A stretch of 64,000 nucleotides of DNA from contig JAXLRH010000002.1 in NCBI GenBank assembly GCA_046331245.1, forward strand, positions 372,001 to 436,000, given 5' to 3'. A program made the position numbers and the translations under genes. Numbering within the stretch: the stretch's first letter is position 1; each line of letters begins with the position of its first letter. Source of the stretch: SSF14 sp046331245 (GTDB taxonomy: Bacteria; Actinomycetota; Acidimicrobiia; Acidimicrobiales; Microtrichaceae). Positions 16,188 to 24,977 of this stretch are shown here, piece by piece. The notes under the pieces were generated by a model, which was not told the DNA's origin, did not search any database, and was given only the letters and a program-made list of their open reading frames with translations.

Positions 16188-16838
16188 CTACCCCCACCCC
16201 ATCGCAGTGCCCACGGCATCGCGGACCGTCTGGGGCGGATAGCCCCAACGGCGGAGCTGGCGCTCGATCTCGCCGATGCGCTCCCCCGCCTCCACCAGAC
16301 CGGCCACCGCCGCGGTGGCCCGCCGGAGCTCGGCGGGGTCGGTCGGCCGCGTGGCCCACTGCACGTGCGCCCGCTGCAACGACTCGGGCAGGCGCGACAC
16401 CTGACGACGCGTCAGCGTGGGCAGGTGGCTGCGCACGGCCAGGCGTTGGGGGTTGATGCGATAGGCGGCGCCGAACTGGCAGGCGCGAAGCACGCTGCGC
16501 TGCGTGGTGGAGTTGCGCGCCATGCTCTCGCCCAGCCCCAGGGCCCGGCCGGTGTCGACCAGGTCGACCCGGAAGCCGTCGGGGAACTCGTCGAGGCCGC
16601 GGGCGAAGCGCCGCAGCATCCACGTGGTGCTCGGGCCGAGCAGGCCCAGCCAGAAGCGCTCGACGTACGCGCTGCGCGGGTCGTGGCCCGAGTGCTCGAA
16701 CGACGGGTCGGTCCACGCCACGATCTCGAGCTGCTCGGGGAACACCGGCTCGGGCTCACGAGCGGGAGGCTCCGGCGCGGCGAACTGCACGGCAGGCTCG
16801 TGGACGATCGGTTCGGAGGTCGAGACGGTGAGCGACAT
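16188..16838 (-). CDS. Uncharacterised protein, actinobacterial type
   Basis: 216 residues from the ATG; a TTG four codons upstream is the only longer start. No named domain is recognised. The first 45 residues are rich in Pro, Glu and Ala and probably disordered. The core has AYVERFWLGLLGPSTTWMLRR, an Asp-rich EFPDGFRVDLVDTGRALGLG and NSTTQRSVLRACQFG, then a basic stretch with LTRRQVSRLP. I recall similar proteins of unknown function in actinobacteria. It is convergent with pepA, their stops being 1 bp apart. Confidence 0.7.
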   Translation of the reverse strand: MSLTVSTSEPIVHEPAVQFAAPEPPAREPEPVFPEQLEIVAWTDPSFEHSGHDPRSAYVERFWLGLLGPSTTWMLRRFARGLDEFPDGFRVDLVDTGRALGLGESMARNSTTQRSVLRACQFGAAYRINPQRLAVRSHLPTLTRRQVSRLPESLQRAHVQWATRPTDPAELRRATAAVAGLVEAGERIGEIERQLRRWGYPPQTVRDAVGTAMGWG

Positions 16839-16915
16839 GGGCGGATCCAAGGGGCGAGGGTGACGTTCGGGGGAAGGTCGTTCGCACGGTACGCACCGCA
16901 GTCCGGGACGAACAT

Positions 16916-16929
16916 GGGGGACGTCCCCC
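16916..16929. promoter_or_regulatory. Perfect 14-bp palindrome in the sirtuin promoter
   Basis: GGGGGACGTCCCCC fills the spacer just upstream of the -10 element of the sirtuin gene, where a bound repressor would block RNA polymerase. Confidence 0.4.
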
Positions 16930-16935
16930 GCTCCG

Positions 16936-16941
16936 TAGGCT
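16936..16941 (+). promoter_or_regulatory. -10 element for the sirtuin gene (leaderless)
   Basis: TAGGCT ends 7 nt before the GTG start. Confidence 0.45.
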
Positions 16942-16948
16942 CTCTCGT

Positions 16949-17713
16949 GTGACCGACGCCCCGCCCGACAGCGCCGCAGCCCGAGCCACCGAACTGGTCG
17001 ACGACGCCGGCCACGTCGTCGTGCTCACCGGCGCCGGCATCTCCACCGACTCCGGCATCCCCGACTTCCGCGGTCCCAACGGCGTGTGGACCCGGAACCC
17101 GGGCGCCGAGAAGCTCTCGTCGCTCGACCACTACCTCGCCGACCCCGAGATCCGGAGGCGCGCCTGGCTCGGTCGCCTCGACCATCCGGCGTGGACGTCG
17201 GAGCCGAACGCCGGGCATCAGGCGATCGTGCGCCTCGACCAGCGCCGCAAGCTCGACCTCCTCCTCACCCAGAACATCGACGGCCTGCACCACGCCTCGG
17301 GGCTCGACCCCGACCGCATCGTGGAGATCCACGGCTCGATCCGCGAGGTCGAGTGCCTGTCGTGCGGCTGGCGGGGACCGATGCAGGAGACCCTCGACCG
17401 CGTCCGCTCGGGCGAGGCCGACCCGTCGTGCACCGTGTGCGGCGGCATCCTCAAGTCGGCCACGATCAGCTTCGGCCAGTCGCTCGTCGCCGCCGACATC
17501 GACCGGAGCTTCGATGCCGCCGCCCGCTGCGACCTGCTGATCGCCGTCGGCACCAACCTCTCGGTGCAGCCGATCGCTTCGGTGGTTCCGATCGCGGCGC
17601 AGCAGGGCACGCCGATCGTCATCGTCAACGGCTCGCCCACGGACATGGACGAGCTGGCCACCGTGATCGTGCGCGGCTCGATCAGCGACGTCCTGCCACA
17701 GATCGTCGGTTAG
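16949..17713 (+). CDS. cobB: NAD-dependent protein deacylase (sirtuin)
   Basis: 254 residues. The NAD site GAGISTDSGIPDFRG (28-42), TQNIDGLH (107-114), catalytic His128 and four zinc Cys (136, 139, 161, 164) are intact, so an active SIR2 enzyme is expected. It removes acyl groups from lysines of cytoplasmic proteins and typically controls acetyl-CoA synthetase. I do not see the Tyr-x-x-Arg pair that marks desuccinylases such as SIRT5. Its stop overlaps by 4 bp the stop of the convergent asparaginase gene. The GTG start is given by the -10 element. Confidence 0.92.
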   Translation: MTDAPPDSAAARATELVDDAGHVVVLTGAGISTDSGIPDFRGPNGVWTRNPGAEKLSSLDHYLADPEIRRRAWLGRLDHPAWTSEPNAGHQAIVRLDQRRKLDLLLTQNIDGLHHASGLDPDRIVEIHGSIREVECLSCGWRGPMQETLDRVRSGEADPSCTVCGGILKSATISFGQSLVAADIDRSFDAAARCDLLIAVGTNLSVQPIASVVPIAAQQGTPIVIVNGSPTDMDELATVIVRGSISDVLPQIVG

Positions 17714-18630
17714 CTCCAGGCGGCGCGTAGAACGCCGATCGGGCGCGAGGCCCCGTCGCGAACGACGACCTCGGCCAACGCATCGAGCGCCGGACCGTCG
17801 AGCGATGGATCCAGCCAGCGGCGAGCGGCGGCCACGGCGGCCGGCCCCCACGCGCGGTAGCCACCGTCCACGATGCGCAGCGCCACGCCGACGCCCTCCG
17901 ACGAGCCGATGCCCAGTGCCGCCTCGGCACCGACCTTCGCCACCAACGCGGGCGAGGCGGCCATGAGCTCGCTGTCGGCCTGGCCCGCCTCGCGCACCAC
18001 GTAGGGGTTCGCCCGCATGGCCGCTGCGACGACGTCGAGGCCAGGCACGCCGGACCACCCGATGCCGAGCCGCGCGTACGCGGTGGCCATGGCGCGCAGC
18101 GGCACCCGGTGCGCCGTCATCCCGCAGTTGTCCGGCTCGAGGTGGGGCTCGACGCCGCACGCGGTCGCGACCGCCTGCTGCATGGCGACCTGTGCCGGAT
18201 GCTCCCGGTGCAGGTAGGTGTCGGTGGGCCAGCCCTCGACCACGCACCACGCCAGCACCAGCGCGTGGTTGCCCGAGCACTGGTGCTTCACGAGGCCGCC
18301 CTGGCCGTCGTCGCCGGTGTGGACCGCGAACTCGTCGAGCCCGGCGGCGGCGAGCACCTCGCGGACGAGCGCCGTCGGAGTCGCCGACCCGTCGTGGGAG
18401 GCGCAGCCGATCGCCAGGTGCCGCTGCTCCAGGCCGAGCCGCTCGATGACGCCGGCCGCGGCGGCGGGCGCCGCCTGGAACGGCTTCGCGGACGAGCGGA
18501 GGAAGGTCGACCAGTCGGCGTCGCCGGGCGACGCCTCCCCGACCGGGTCGCCGTCGACGGTCGCGGCGCAGGCCCGCACCAGGTGGGTGCTCTCGACGAC
18601 CTGACCCCGCGTGACCTCGACCTGCAGCAT
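17710..18630 (-). CDS. L-asparaginase II family protein
   Basis: 306 residues, matching the Asparaginase_II family (unrelated to E. coli AnsB). FLRSSAKPFQA, the SHDGSATP region, HQCSGNHALVL and DNCGMTAHRVPL are the conserved blocks. It would hydrolyse asparagine to aspartate and ammonia in the cytoplasm. The ATG lies 8 nt after TAACGT on the minus strand. The promoter region is shared with the divergent metH. Confidence 0.88.
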   Translation of the reverse strand: MLQVEVTRGQVVESTHLVRACAATVDGDPVGEASPGDADWSTFLRSSAKPFQAAPAAAAGVIERLGLEQRHLAIGCASHDGSATPTALVREVLAAAGLDEFAVHTGDDGQGGLVKHQCSGNHALVLAWCVVEGWPTDTYLHREHPAQVAMQQAVATACGVEPHLEPDNCGMTAHRVPLRAMATAYARLGIGWSGVPGLDVVAAAMRANPYVVREAGQADSELMAASPALVAKVGAEAALGIGSSEGVGVALRIVDGGYRAWGPAAVAAARRWLDPSLDGPALDALAEVVVRDGASRPIGVLRAAWS

Positions 18631-18638
18631 GGAATCCG

Positions 18639-18644
18639 ACGTTA
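18639..18644 (-). promoter_or_regulatory. -10 element for the asparaginase gene (leaderless)
   Basis: TAACGT on the minus strand, 8 nt before the ATG; it overlaps the proposed -35 of metH. Confidence 0.4.
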
Positions 18645-18670
18645 CCGCCGCAGGCGCGGAACGCTATGCT
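18642..18670 (+). promoter_or_regulatory. Promoter candidate for metH
   Basis: TTACCG and TATGCT are separated by 17 bp. Transcription would start near 18677 and give a leader of about 107 nt before metH. Confidence 0.4.
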
Positions 18671-18682
18671 GACACGAGCAAG

Positions 18683-18747
18683 CACTGCAGTGAGCTGACC
18701 TGATGGGAAGGGCGTGAGGCCCCGGCTCGCGGTGACACCCCACGCCC
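18683..18747 (+). other. Structured leader of metH
   Basis: The leader contains the palindrome CACTGCAGTG (18683-18692) and a longer stem GGGCGTG (18710-18716) with CACGCCC (18741-18747). It is a candidate attenuator or riboswitch, but I find no conserved core of the cobalamin, SAM or SAH classes. Confidence 0.3.
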
Positions 18748-18783
18748 GGCGTCGCGTCGGCCGTGTTCCCGCGAAGGAGTCCC

Positions 18784-21700
18784 ATGCCCACGTCCGGCAT
18801 CGACAGTCCCTATCTCGACCTGCTGCGCGAGCGCGTCGTCGTCTTCGACGGCGCTGCCGGCACCTACCTGCAGCAGCTCGGCCTCACCGCCGACGACTTC
18901 GGCGGTGAGCGCCTCGAGGGCTGCACCGACATCCTCTCGGTGACCCGCCCCGACGCCATCGCCCAGATGCACGCCGACTACTTCGCCGCCGGCGCCGACG
19001 TCGTCGAGACCAACAGCTTCGGCGCCTTCGGCATCCCGCTCGGCGAGTACCAGATCGCCGACCGCACCCACGAGGTCAACGTGGCCGCGGCGCGCATCGC
19101 CCGCGAGGTCGCCGACGACCTGTCCACCCCCGACCGGCCCCGCTTCGTGGCCGGCTCGATGGGCCCCGGCACGAAGTTCGCGACCCTCGGCCAGGTGTCG
19201 TACGCCGAGCTCCGCGACCAGTACCACGAGCAGGGCATCGGCCTCCTCGAGGGCGGCGTCGACCTCTTCATCATCGAGACCCAGTTCGACCTGCTCGGCG
19301 TGAAGGCCGCCATGAACGGCGTGCGTCGGGCGATGAAGTCGGTCGGCCGCCAGGTGCCGATCCAGACCCAGGTCACCATCGAGCTCACCGGCCGCATGCT
19401 GCCGGGCACCGAGATCGCCGCCGCGCTCGCGGCGCTCGACCCGATGCGCCCCGACGTGATCGGGCTCAACTGCGCCACCGGCCCGTCGGAGATGGGCGAG
19501 CACCTCCGCTACCTCAGCCAGCACTCCCGCATCCCGATCTCGGTGCTGCCCAACGCCGGCCTCCCCTCCGTGGTCGACGGGAAGATGCACTACGACCTCA
19601 CCGCCGAGGCGTTCACCGAGTACCTCGCCCGGTTCATCCGCGAGTTCGGCGTGCGCGTGGTCGGCGGCTGCTGCGGCACCACGCCGGAGTACATCCGCCA
19701 GCTCGCCGAGGTGGCCCACACCGTCGAGCCGGCGGTGCTGAACCCGACCCACGCCGACGGCGCCACGTCCATCTACAGCTTCCAGCCCTTCGGCTCGGAG
19801 GACGGCGACAACGCGGCCACCAGCTTCCTCATGATCGGCGAGCGCACCAACGCCAACGGCTCCAAGGCCTTCCGCGAGGCGATCCTCGCCGAGGACTGGG
19901 ACACGACGGTGCAGGTGGCGAAGGATCAGGTGAAGGACGGCAGCCACGTGCTCGACCTGTGCGTCGACTACGTGGGCCGCGACGGCACGAAGGACATGGA
20001 CGAGATCGCGCAGCGCTTCGCCACGCAGTCCACGGTGCCGATCGTGCTCGACTCCACCGAGCCCCAGGTGATGGAGGCCGGCCTGCAGTGGCTGGGCGGC
20101 CGTGCGGTCCTCAACTCCGCGAACCTGGAGGACGGGTTCGCACCCGGCTCCCGTCTCGACCGCGTGCTCACGCTGGCCCGTGAATACGGCGCCGCCGTCA
20201 TCTGCCTCCTCATCGACGAGGAGGGCCAGGCCCGCGACGTCGAGTGGAAGCTCCGGGTCGCGCACCGCATCCACGACATCGCCATCGGCGACTACGGGCT
20301 GGAGCCCGGCGATCTGATCTTCGACGCGCTCACCTTCCCGCTGTCGACCGGCGACGACGACCTGCGACGCGACGCCATCGAGACCATCGAGGCGATCCGC
20401 CGCATCACCGAGGAGCTGCCGGGCACGTACACGACGCTCGGCCTGAGCAACGTGAGCTTCGGCCTGTCGCCGGCGTCACGCCACGTCCTGAACTCGGTGT
20501 TCCTCGCCGAGTGCATCAAGGCCGGCCTCAGCTCGGCCATCGTCCACGCGAGCAAGATCATGCCGCTCTCCCGGATCCCCGAGGAGCAGCGCGAGGTGTG
20601 CCTCGACCTCATCTGGGACCGTCGCGGCGCCGCCGGCTCGCTGTCGAACGGCGACGAGTCGTACGACCCGCTGCACAAGTTCCTCGAGGTGTTCGCCGAC
20701 GTGCAGGTGGAGGAGACGGTGAAGGAGGACCGCTCCGACTGGACCATCGAGCGCATCCTCAGCACCCGCATCATCGACGGCGACCGCGACGGCCTCACCG
20801 ACGACCTCGACACGGCGATGGCCGCCGGCCTCGCTCCCCTGGCCATCATCAACGACGTCCTGCTCGAGGGCATGAAGGTCGTGGGCGACCTCTTCGGTCG
20901 CGGCGAGATGCAGCTCCCGTTCGTGCTGCAGTCGGCCGAGACCATGAAGAAGGCCGTGGCCCACCTCGAGCCCCACATGGAGGTCGTCGACGGTGACGAG
21001 GGCGGCGGCAAGGGCCGCATCGTGCTCGCCACCGTGAAGGGCGACGTGCACGACATCGGCAAGAACCTCGTGGACATCATCCTCACGAACAACGGCTACG
21101 AGGTGCACAACCTCGGCATCAAGATCTCCATCGCCGAGATGATCGACAAGGCCATCGAGGTGAACGCCGACGCCATCGGCATGAGCGGGCTGCTCGTGAA
21201 GTCGACGCTGATCATGCGCGACAACCTCGAGGAGCTCAACGCTCGCGAGCTGTCGCGGGTGCCGGTGCTGCTCGGTGGCGCGGCCCTCACGCGCACCTAC
21301 GTCGAGCGCGACCTGCGCGAGGTCTACGACGGACGCCTCTTCTACGGCAAGGACGCCTTCGAGGGTCTCCACGTGATGGACACCCTCGGCCGTATCAAGC
21401 GCGGCGAGCTCGTGGACGACGCGTTCGGCGTCGAGCCCGGCGGTCGCGACCTGCCCCGCCGCGAGAAGGTCGAGGTGGACCCGTCCACGGTGCCGTCCCG
21501 CTCGCCGGAGGCCGCTCTCGACAACGAGGTGTTCGTCCCGCCGTTCCTCGGCACGCGCATCGTGAAGGGCCTGTCGATCGACGAGATCGCGCCGTACATC
21601 AACGAGACGGCGATCTTCCGCAACCAGTGGCAGTTCCGTCCCGAGGAGGGCGAGGACGACGAGGCGTTCAAGGCCCGCCTGCGCCCGCAGCTCCGCTCCG

Positions 21701-22338
21701 TGCTCGCCGAGTGCAAGCAGGAGAACCTGCTCGTGCCCCAGGTCGTGTACGGCTACTTCGCGGCGAACGGCGTCGGCGACGACCTCGTGATCTGGACCGA
21801 CGAGACCCGCACCGCCGAGCTCGCCCGGTTCCACTACCCCCGCCAGCAGGTCGAGCCCTGGCTGTGCATCGCGGACTTCTTCCGCCCCTACGACCCTGCG
21901 ACCGGCGAGGGCGACCTCGACTACGCGGCGTTCCACATCGTCACGATGGGCGAGCGCATCTCCGAGCACTGCGCCGAGCTGTTCGCCGCCGACCGGTACC
22001 AGGAGTACCTGATGATGCACGGCATCGGCGTCGAGATGGCCGAGGCCCTCGCCGAGTTCTGGCACCACCGCATCCGCACCGAGTGGGGCTTCGTCGACGA
22101 GGACGGCCCGTCGATCGCCGGCCTGTTCCGCCAGAAGTACCGCGGCGGCCGCTACTCGAGCGGCTATCCGGCCTGCCCCGACCTCGAGGACAACGCCATC
22201 GTCGCCGCGCTGCTCGAGAGCGACCGGATCGGCATCGAGGTGAGCGAGGAGACGGGGTGGCAGTACCAGCCCGAGCAGACGACCTCGGCGCTCATCTGCC
22301 ACCACCCTCGCGCCAAGTACTTCGTCGCCCGCGGATGA
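18784..22338 (+). CDS. metH: Cobalamin-dependent methionine synthase
   Basis: 1184 residues, the normal length for the four-module enzyme. The homocysteine/zinc domain opens with FDGAAGTYLQQ and contains GGCCGTTPEYI; the folate domain carries MIGERTNANGSKAF; the B12 domain has the cobalt-binding DVHDIGKN; the C-terminal activation domain has SSGYPACPD for SAM. It methylates homocysteine from methyl-tetrahydrofolate through methylcobalamin. The ATG is chosen over an upstream GTG because GAAGGAG lies 5 nt before it. An unusually structured 107-nt leader precedes it. Confidence 0.97.
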   Translation: MPTSGIDSPYLDLLRERVVVFDGAAGTYLQQLGLTADDFGGERLEGCTDILSVTRPDAIAQMHADYFAAGADVVETNSFGAFGIPLGEYQIADRTHEVNVAAARIAREVADDLSTPDRPRFVAGSMGPGTKFATLGQVSYAELRDQYHEQGIGLLEGGVDLFIIETQFDLLGVKAAMNGVRRAMKSVGRQVPIQTQVTIELTGRMLPGTEIAAALAALDPMRPDVIGLNCATGPSEMGEHLRYLSQHSRIPISVLPNAGLPSVVDGKMHYDLTAEAFTEYLARFIREFGVRVVGGCCGTTPEYIRQLAEVAHTVEPAVLNPTHADGATSIYSFQPFGSEDGDNAATSFLMIGERTNANGSKAFREAILAEDWDTTVQVAKDQVKDGSHVLDLCVDYVGRDGTKDMDEIAQRFATQSTVPIVLDSTEPQVMEAGLQWLGGRAVLNSANLEDGFAPGSRLDRVLTLAREYGAAVICLLIDEEGQARDVEWKLRVAHRIHDIAIGDYGLEPGDLIFDALTFPLSTGDDDLRRDAIETIEAIRRITEELPGTYTTLGLSNVSFGLSPASRHVLNSVFLAECIKAGLSSAIVHASKIMPLSRIPEEQREVCLDLIWDRRGAAGSLSNGDESYDPLHKFLEVFADVQVEETVKEDRSDWTIERILSTRIIDGDRDGLTDDLDTAMAAGLAPLAIINDVLLEGMKVVGDLFGRGEMQLPFVLQSAETMKKAVAHLEPHMEVVDGDEGGGKGRIVLATVKGDVHDIGKNLVDIILTNNGYEVHNLGIKISIAEMIDKAIEVNADAIGMSGLLVKSTLIMRDNLEELNARELSRVPVLLGGAALTRTYVERDLREVYDGRLFYGKDAFEGLHVMDTLGRIKRGELVDDAFGVEPGGRDLPRREKVEVDPSTVPSRSPEAALDNEVFVPPFLGTRIVKGLSIDEIAPYINETAIFRNQWQFRPEEGEDDEAFKARLRPQLRSVLAECKQENLLVPQVVYGYFAANGVGDDLVIWTDETRTAELARFHYPRQQVEPWLCIADFFRPYDPATGEGDLDYAAFHIVTMGERISEHCAELFAADRYQEYLMMHGIGVEMAEALAEFWHHRIRTEWGFVDEDGPSIAGLFRQKYRGGRYSSGYPACPDLEDNAIVAALLESDRIGIEVSEETGWQYQPEQTTSALICHHPRAKYFVARG

Positions 22339-22374
22339 CGCGGATCCGACACTGTCTTTTCGGCGGTTTCCTGT

Positions 22375-22380
22375 CACAAT
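22375..22380 (+). promoter_or_regulatory. -10 element for the epimerase gene (leaderless)
   Basis: CACAAT ends 7 nt before a GTG at 22388, favouring that start over the ATG at 22379 that overlaps the element. Confidence 0.35.
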
Positions 22381-22387
22381 GCTGCCC

Positions 22388-23326
22388 GTGAGCGTGATCG
22401 TGACCGGCGCGGCCGGATTCGTGGGGAGCACCCTCGTCGAGCAGCTGTTGTCCGACGGCCATGAGGTCATCGGCATCGACAGCTTCACCGACTACTACGA
22501 CCCGGCCACCAAGCGGGCCAACATCGCCACGGCGCTGGCCAACCCGGCCTTCCGCCTGGTCGAGGCCGACCTGCTGGACGCCCCCCTCACCGAGCTCTTC
22601 CGCGACGCCTCGATCGTGTGGCACATCGCCGGCCAGCCCGGGGTGCGCCTCAGCTGGTCCGACGGCTTCGACCTGTACGTGTCGCGCAACATCACCGCCA
22701 CGCAGCGCGTGCTCGAGGCTGCGAACGCCGCGGGCGTGGGCCGGGTCGTCTACGCGTCGAGCTCGTCGGTGTACGGCAACGCCGAGCGGTACCCGACGCT
22801 CGAGACCGATCGCCCCGAGCCCTACAGCCCGTACGGCGTCACCAAGCTGGCCGGCGAGCACCTCTGCGTGCTGTACGCCGCGAACTGGAACGTGCCCACG
22901 GTGTCGCTCCGCTACTTCACGGTCTACGGCCCTCGGCAGCGCCCCGACATGGCCACGCACCGGCTCATCAACGCGGCGCGCGACCAGACGCCCTTCCCGA
23001 TGTTCGGCGACGGCAGCCAGGAGCGCTCCTTCACCTACGTCGACGACGTCGTCTCGGCCACCATCCTCGCCGGCACGACACCCAACCTCGACCCGGGGCT
23101 CGTGCTCAACGTCGCCGGCCGGTTCTCGTGCTCGCTGGCCGAGCTCATCGACATGGTCGGCGATGCCGTGGGCAAGCCCGTGCCGCTCGACCGCCGCCCA
23201 CCGCAGGCCGGCGACGCCCAGAAGACCGGTGGCGACACGACGCTCATCGAGTCGGTCCTCGGCTGGAAGGCCATGGTGTCCCTCGAGGAGGGCATCGCCG
23301 CGCAGGCCCGTCACCAGATGCGCTGA
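22388..23326 (+). CDS. NAD-dependent sugar-nucleotide epimerase/dehydratase (UDP-glucuronate 4-epimerase-like)
   Basis: 312 residues from GTG; an ATG three codons earlier is possible. The extended SDR motifs are TGAAGFVGS, ASSSSVYGNAE and YSPYGVTK (YxxxK). DSFTDYYDP, GQPGVRLSW and RYFTVYGPRQRPDMA are features of the GAE/UDP-glucuronate 4-epimerase branch. It would produce UDP-galacturonate or a related sugar for surface glycans. It is not in an operon with other sugar genes here, and a strong hairpin follows it. The substrate is inferred, not shown. Confidence 0.83.
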   Translation: MSVIVTGAAGFVGSTLVEQLLSDGHEVIGIDSFTDYYDPATKRANIATALANPAFRLVEADLLDAPLTELFRDASIVWHIAGQPGVRLSWSDGFDLYVSRNITATQRVLEAANAAGVGRVVYASSSSVYGNAERYPTLETDRPEPYSPYGVTKLAGEHLCVLYAANWNVPTVSLRYFTVYGPRQRPDMATHRLINAARDQTPFPMFGDGSQERSFTYVDDVVSATILAGTTPNLDPGLVLNVAGRFSCSLAELIDMVGDAVGKPVPLDRRPPQAGDAQKTGGDTTLIESVLGWKAMVSLEEGIAAQARHQMR

Positions 23327-23331
23327 CGGGC

Positions 23332-23351
23332 GCCCGCGCCCGTCCGCGGGC
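23332..23351 (+). terminator. Hairpin after the epimerase gene
   Basis: GCCCGCG and CGCGGGC form a 7-bp stem with a 6-nt loop just past the stop. A second stem, CATCGCC (23356-23362) with GGCGATG (23372-23378), follows. Confidence 0.45.
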
Positions 23352-23431
23352 CCGACATCGCCGTCGCAACGGGCGATGACAGGTTGGTTACGAATCGTGC
23401 GGCCCGCCAACGTGTCGGCTACACAGTCGGA

Positions 23432-24949
23432 GTGCTGCAGCGACCGATCCTCGCCGTTCTGGTCGCCGTCTCGGTCGCGGCCCTCGGATGCTCGTCGGCG
23501 AAGGACGCCTCCACCGTGGGCGACAGCGCGACGCCGACCAGCGCTCCGCCCCGTCCGTACAAGCCGGTGTGGACCGAGGGACCGTGCGTCGTGGAGGTCC
23601 CCGACGGGGCCGCGGTCACCTGCGGCACCCTCACGGTGCCCGAGAACCGCGCCAAGCCGACCGGCGCCAAGGTGACCCTTCCGGTCGTCCGGATCCACAG
23701 CACCTCTCCGACCCCCGAGCCCGACCCGGTCGTGTACCTGCACGGCGGCCCCGGCATCGCCACGCTCCCCAACGGCATCGGCGGCAAGATCCGCAACCCC
23801 GTGCTCGAGCACCGCGACCTGATCGTGTTCGACCAGCGCGGCGCCGGCCTCGCCACCCCGTCGCTCAACTGCCCCGAGCGCGAGGAGGCGTTCCTCCAGG
23901 CCCTCGCCTCCCCCGCGCCGTTCAGCCAGGAGCTGGCGTCCTTCGACACCGCGATCTCCACCTGCTACCAGCGGCTGAAGGCCGAGGGACACGACCTCGA
24001 CCAGTACAACAGCGCGACCGACGCGGCCGACCTCGCCGACCTCCGCGTCGCGATGGGCTTCGACGAGTGGAACCTCTGGGGCGTGTCCTACGGCACCCGC
24101 CTCGCGCTCACCGAGATGCGGTCCTACCCCGAGGGCATCCGCAGCGTCGTGCTCGACTCCGTGTACCCGCCGAGCGCCGGCGCCGTGGACGACACCGTTC
24201 GCTCCGGCACCAGGGCGTTCGACGCGCTGGCCAACGGCTGCAGCACCGATCCCTCCTGCCACGCCCGGTTCCCCGACGTGAAGGGCGACCTCGACAAGCT
24301 CGCGCTCGCCCTCGACGCCGCCCCCTACACCTTCGACTTCACGATGCCCGACGGCACCGTGCGCACGCTGAAGCTCACCGGCAACGACGCCGTCGCCGGC
24401 CTGTTCAACGCCCTCTACGAGACCTCGCTCATCCCCCAGCTTCCTGCCGCCATCCACGATCTCGCCGCCGGCGGGCGCGCCCTCGTGCCGCTGATCGCCC
24501 AGGACGGCATCCCCTTCGTGAACGACACCTCCGAGGGGGCGTTCCTGTCCTACGAATGCGCCGACAACGGGGCGCGCATCGACCCGGCGGTCGTCACGAA
24601 GCTCCGGAAGGACCCCGGTCGCGCCGGCCTGCTCCTGCTCGCAGGTTGGAACGTCTTCTGCGACAAATGGCCGGTGCGCCACCTGGCGAAGGACTACGGC
24701 GACGTGGTCACCTCCGACATCCCGACGCTCGTGATCGCCGGCGAGTACGACCCGATCACGCCCCCGGCCACCTCCAAGGCCGTCGCCGACGCCCTGTCGG
24801 ACTCGGTCTTCGTCCAGGTGCCCCACGCCGGCCACGGCCCCGGGCCCGACACCGAGTGCTCGCTCGGGATCTTCACCCGGTTCTTCGACGAGAGCACCAA
24901 GGTCGACACGAGCTGCGTCGCGACGATCGTCCCGGCTCCCTTCGCCTGA
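23432..24949 (+). CDS. Secreted lipoprotein alpha/beta hydrolase, tripeptidyl aminopeptidase (TAP) type
   Basis: 505 residues from the chosen GTG, which gives a textbook lipoprotein signal peptide ending in the lipobox VAALGCSS; a TTG 16 codons upstream is the alternative. The hydrolase core shows VVYLHGGPG (oxyanion region), VFDQRGAG, the nucleophile elbow GVSYGT, then the Asp in IAGEYDPITPP and His in HAGHG, with the TAP-like C-terminal domain. Relatives are Streptomyces tripeptidyl aminopeptidases and SlpD/SlpE proteases. It probably trims peptides at the outer face of the membrane. Confidence 0.87.
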   Translation: MLQRPILAVLVAVSVAALGCSSAKDASTVGDSATPTSAPPRPYKPVWTEGPCVVEVPDGAAVTCGTLTVPENRAKPTGAKVTLPVVRIHSTSPTPEPDPVVYLHGGPGIATLPNGIGGKIRNPVLEHRDLIVFDQRGAGLATPSLNCPEREEAFLQALASPAPFSQELASFDTAISTCYQRLKAEGHDLDQYNSATDAADLADLRVAMGFDEWNLWGVSYGTRLALTEMRSYPEGIRSVVLDSVYPPSAGAVDDTVRSGTRAFDALANGCSTDPSCHARFPDVKGDLDKLALALDAAPYTFDFTMPDGTVRTLKLTGNDAVAGLFNALYETSLIPQLPAAIHDLAAGGRALVPLIAQDGIPFVNDTSEGAFLSYECADNGARIDPAVVTKLRKDPGRAGLLLLAGWNVFCDKWPVRHLAKDYGDVVTSDIPTLVIAGEYDPITPPATSKAVADALSDSVFVQVPHAGHGPGPDTECSLGIFTRFFDESTKVDTSCVATIVPAPFA

Positions 24950-24964
24950 GCCTGCCCGGCGGTG

Positions 24965-24970
24965 TAGACA
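24965..24970 (+). promoter_or_regulatory. -10-like element for the LLM oxidoreductase gene
   Basis: TAGACA ends 7 nt before the ATG, the spacing seen at other leaderless starts here, although the last base is A rather than T. Confidence 0.35.
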
Positions 24971-24977
24971 CAACGTC

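Noticed and set aside
18660..18783. Cobalamin riboswitch upstream of metH
   Set aside because: The GCCACTG box and the GGGAA...CCGG pattern of the class are not present in the right order; only generic stems are visible.
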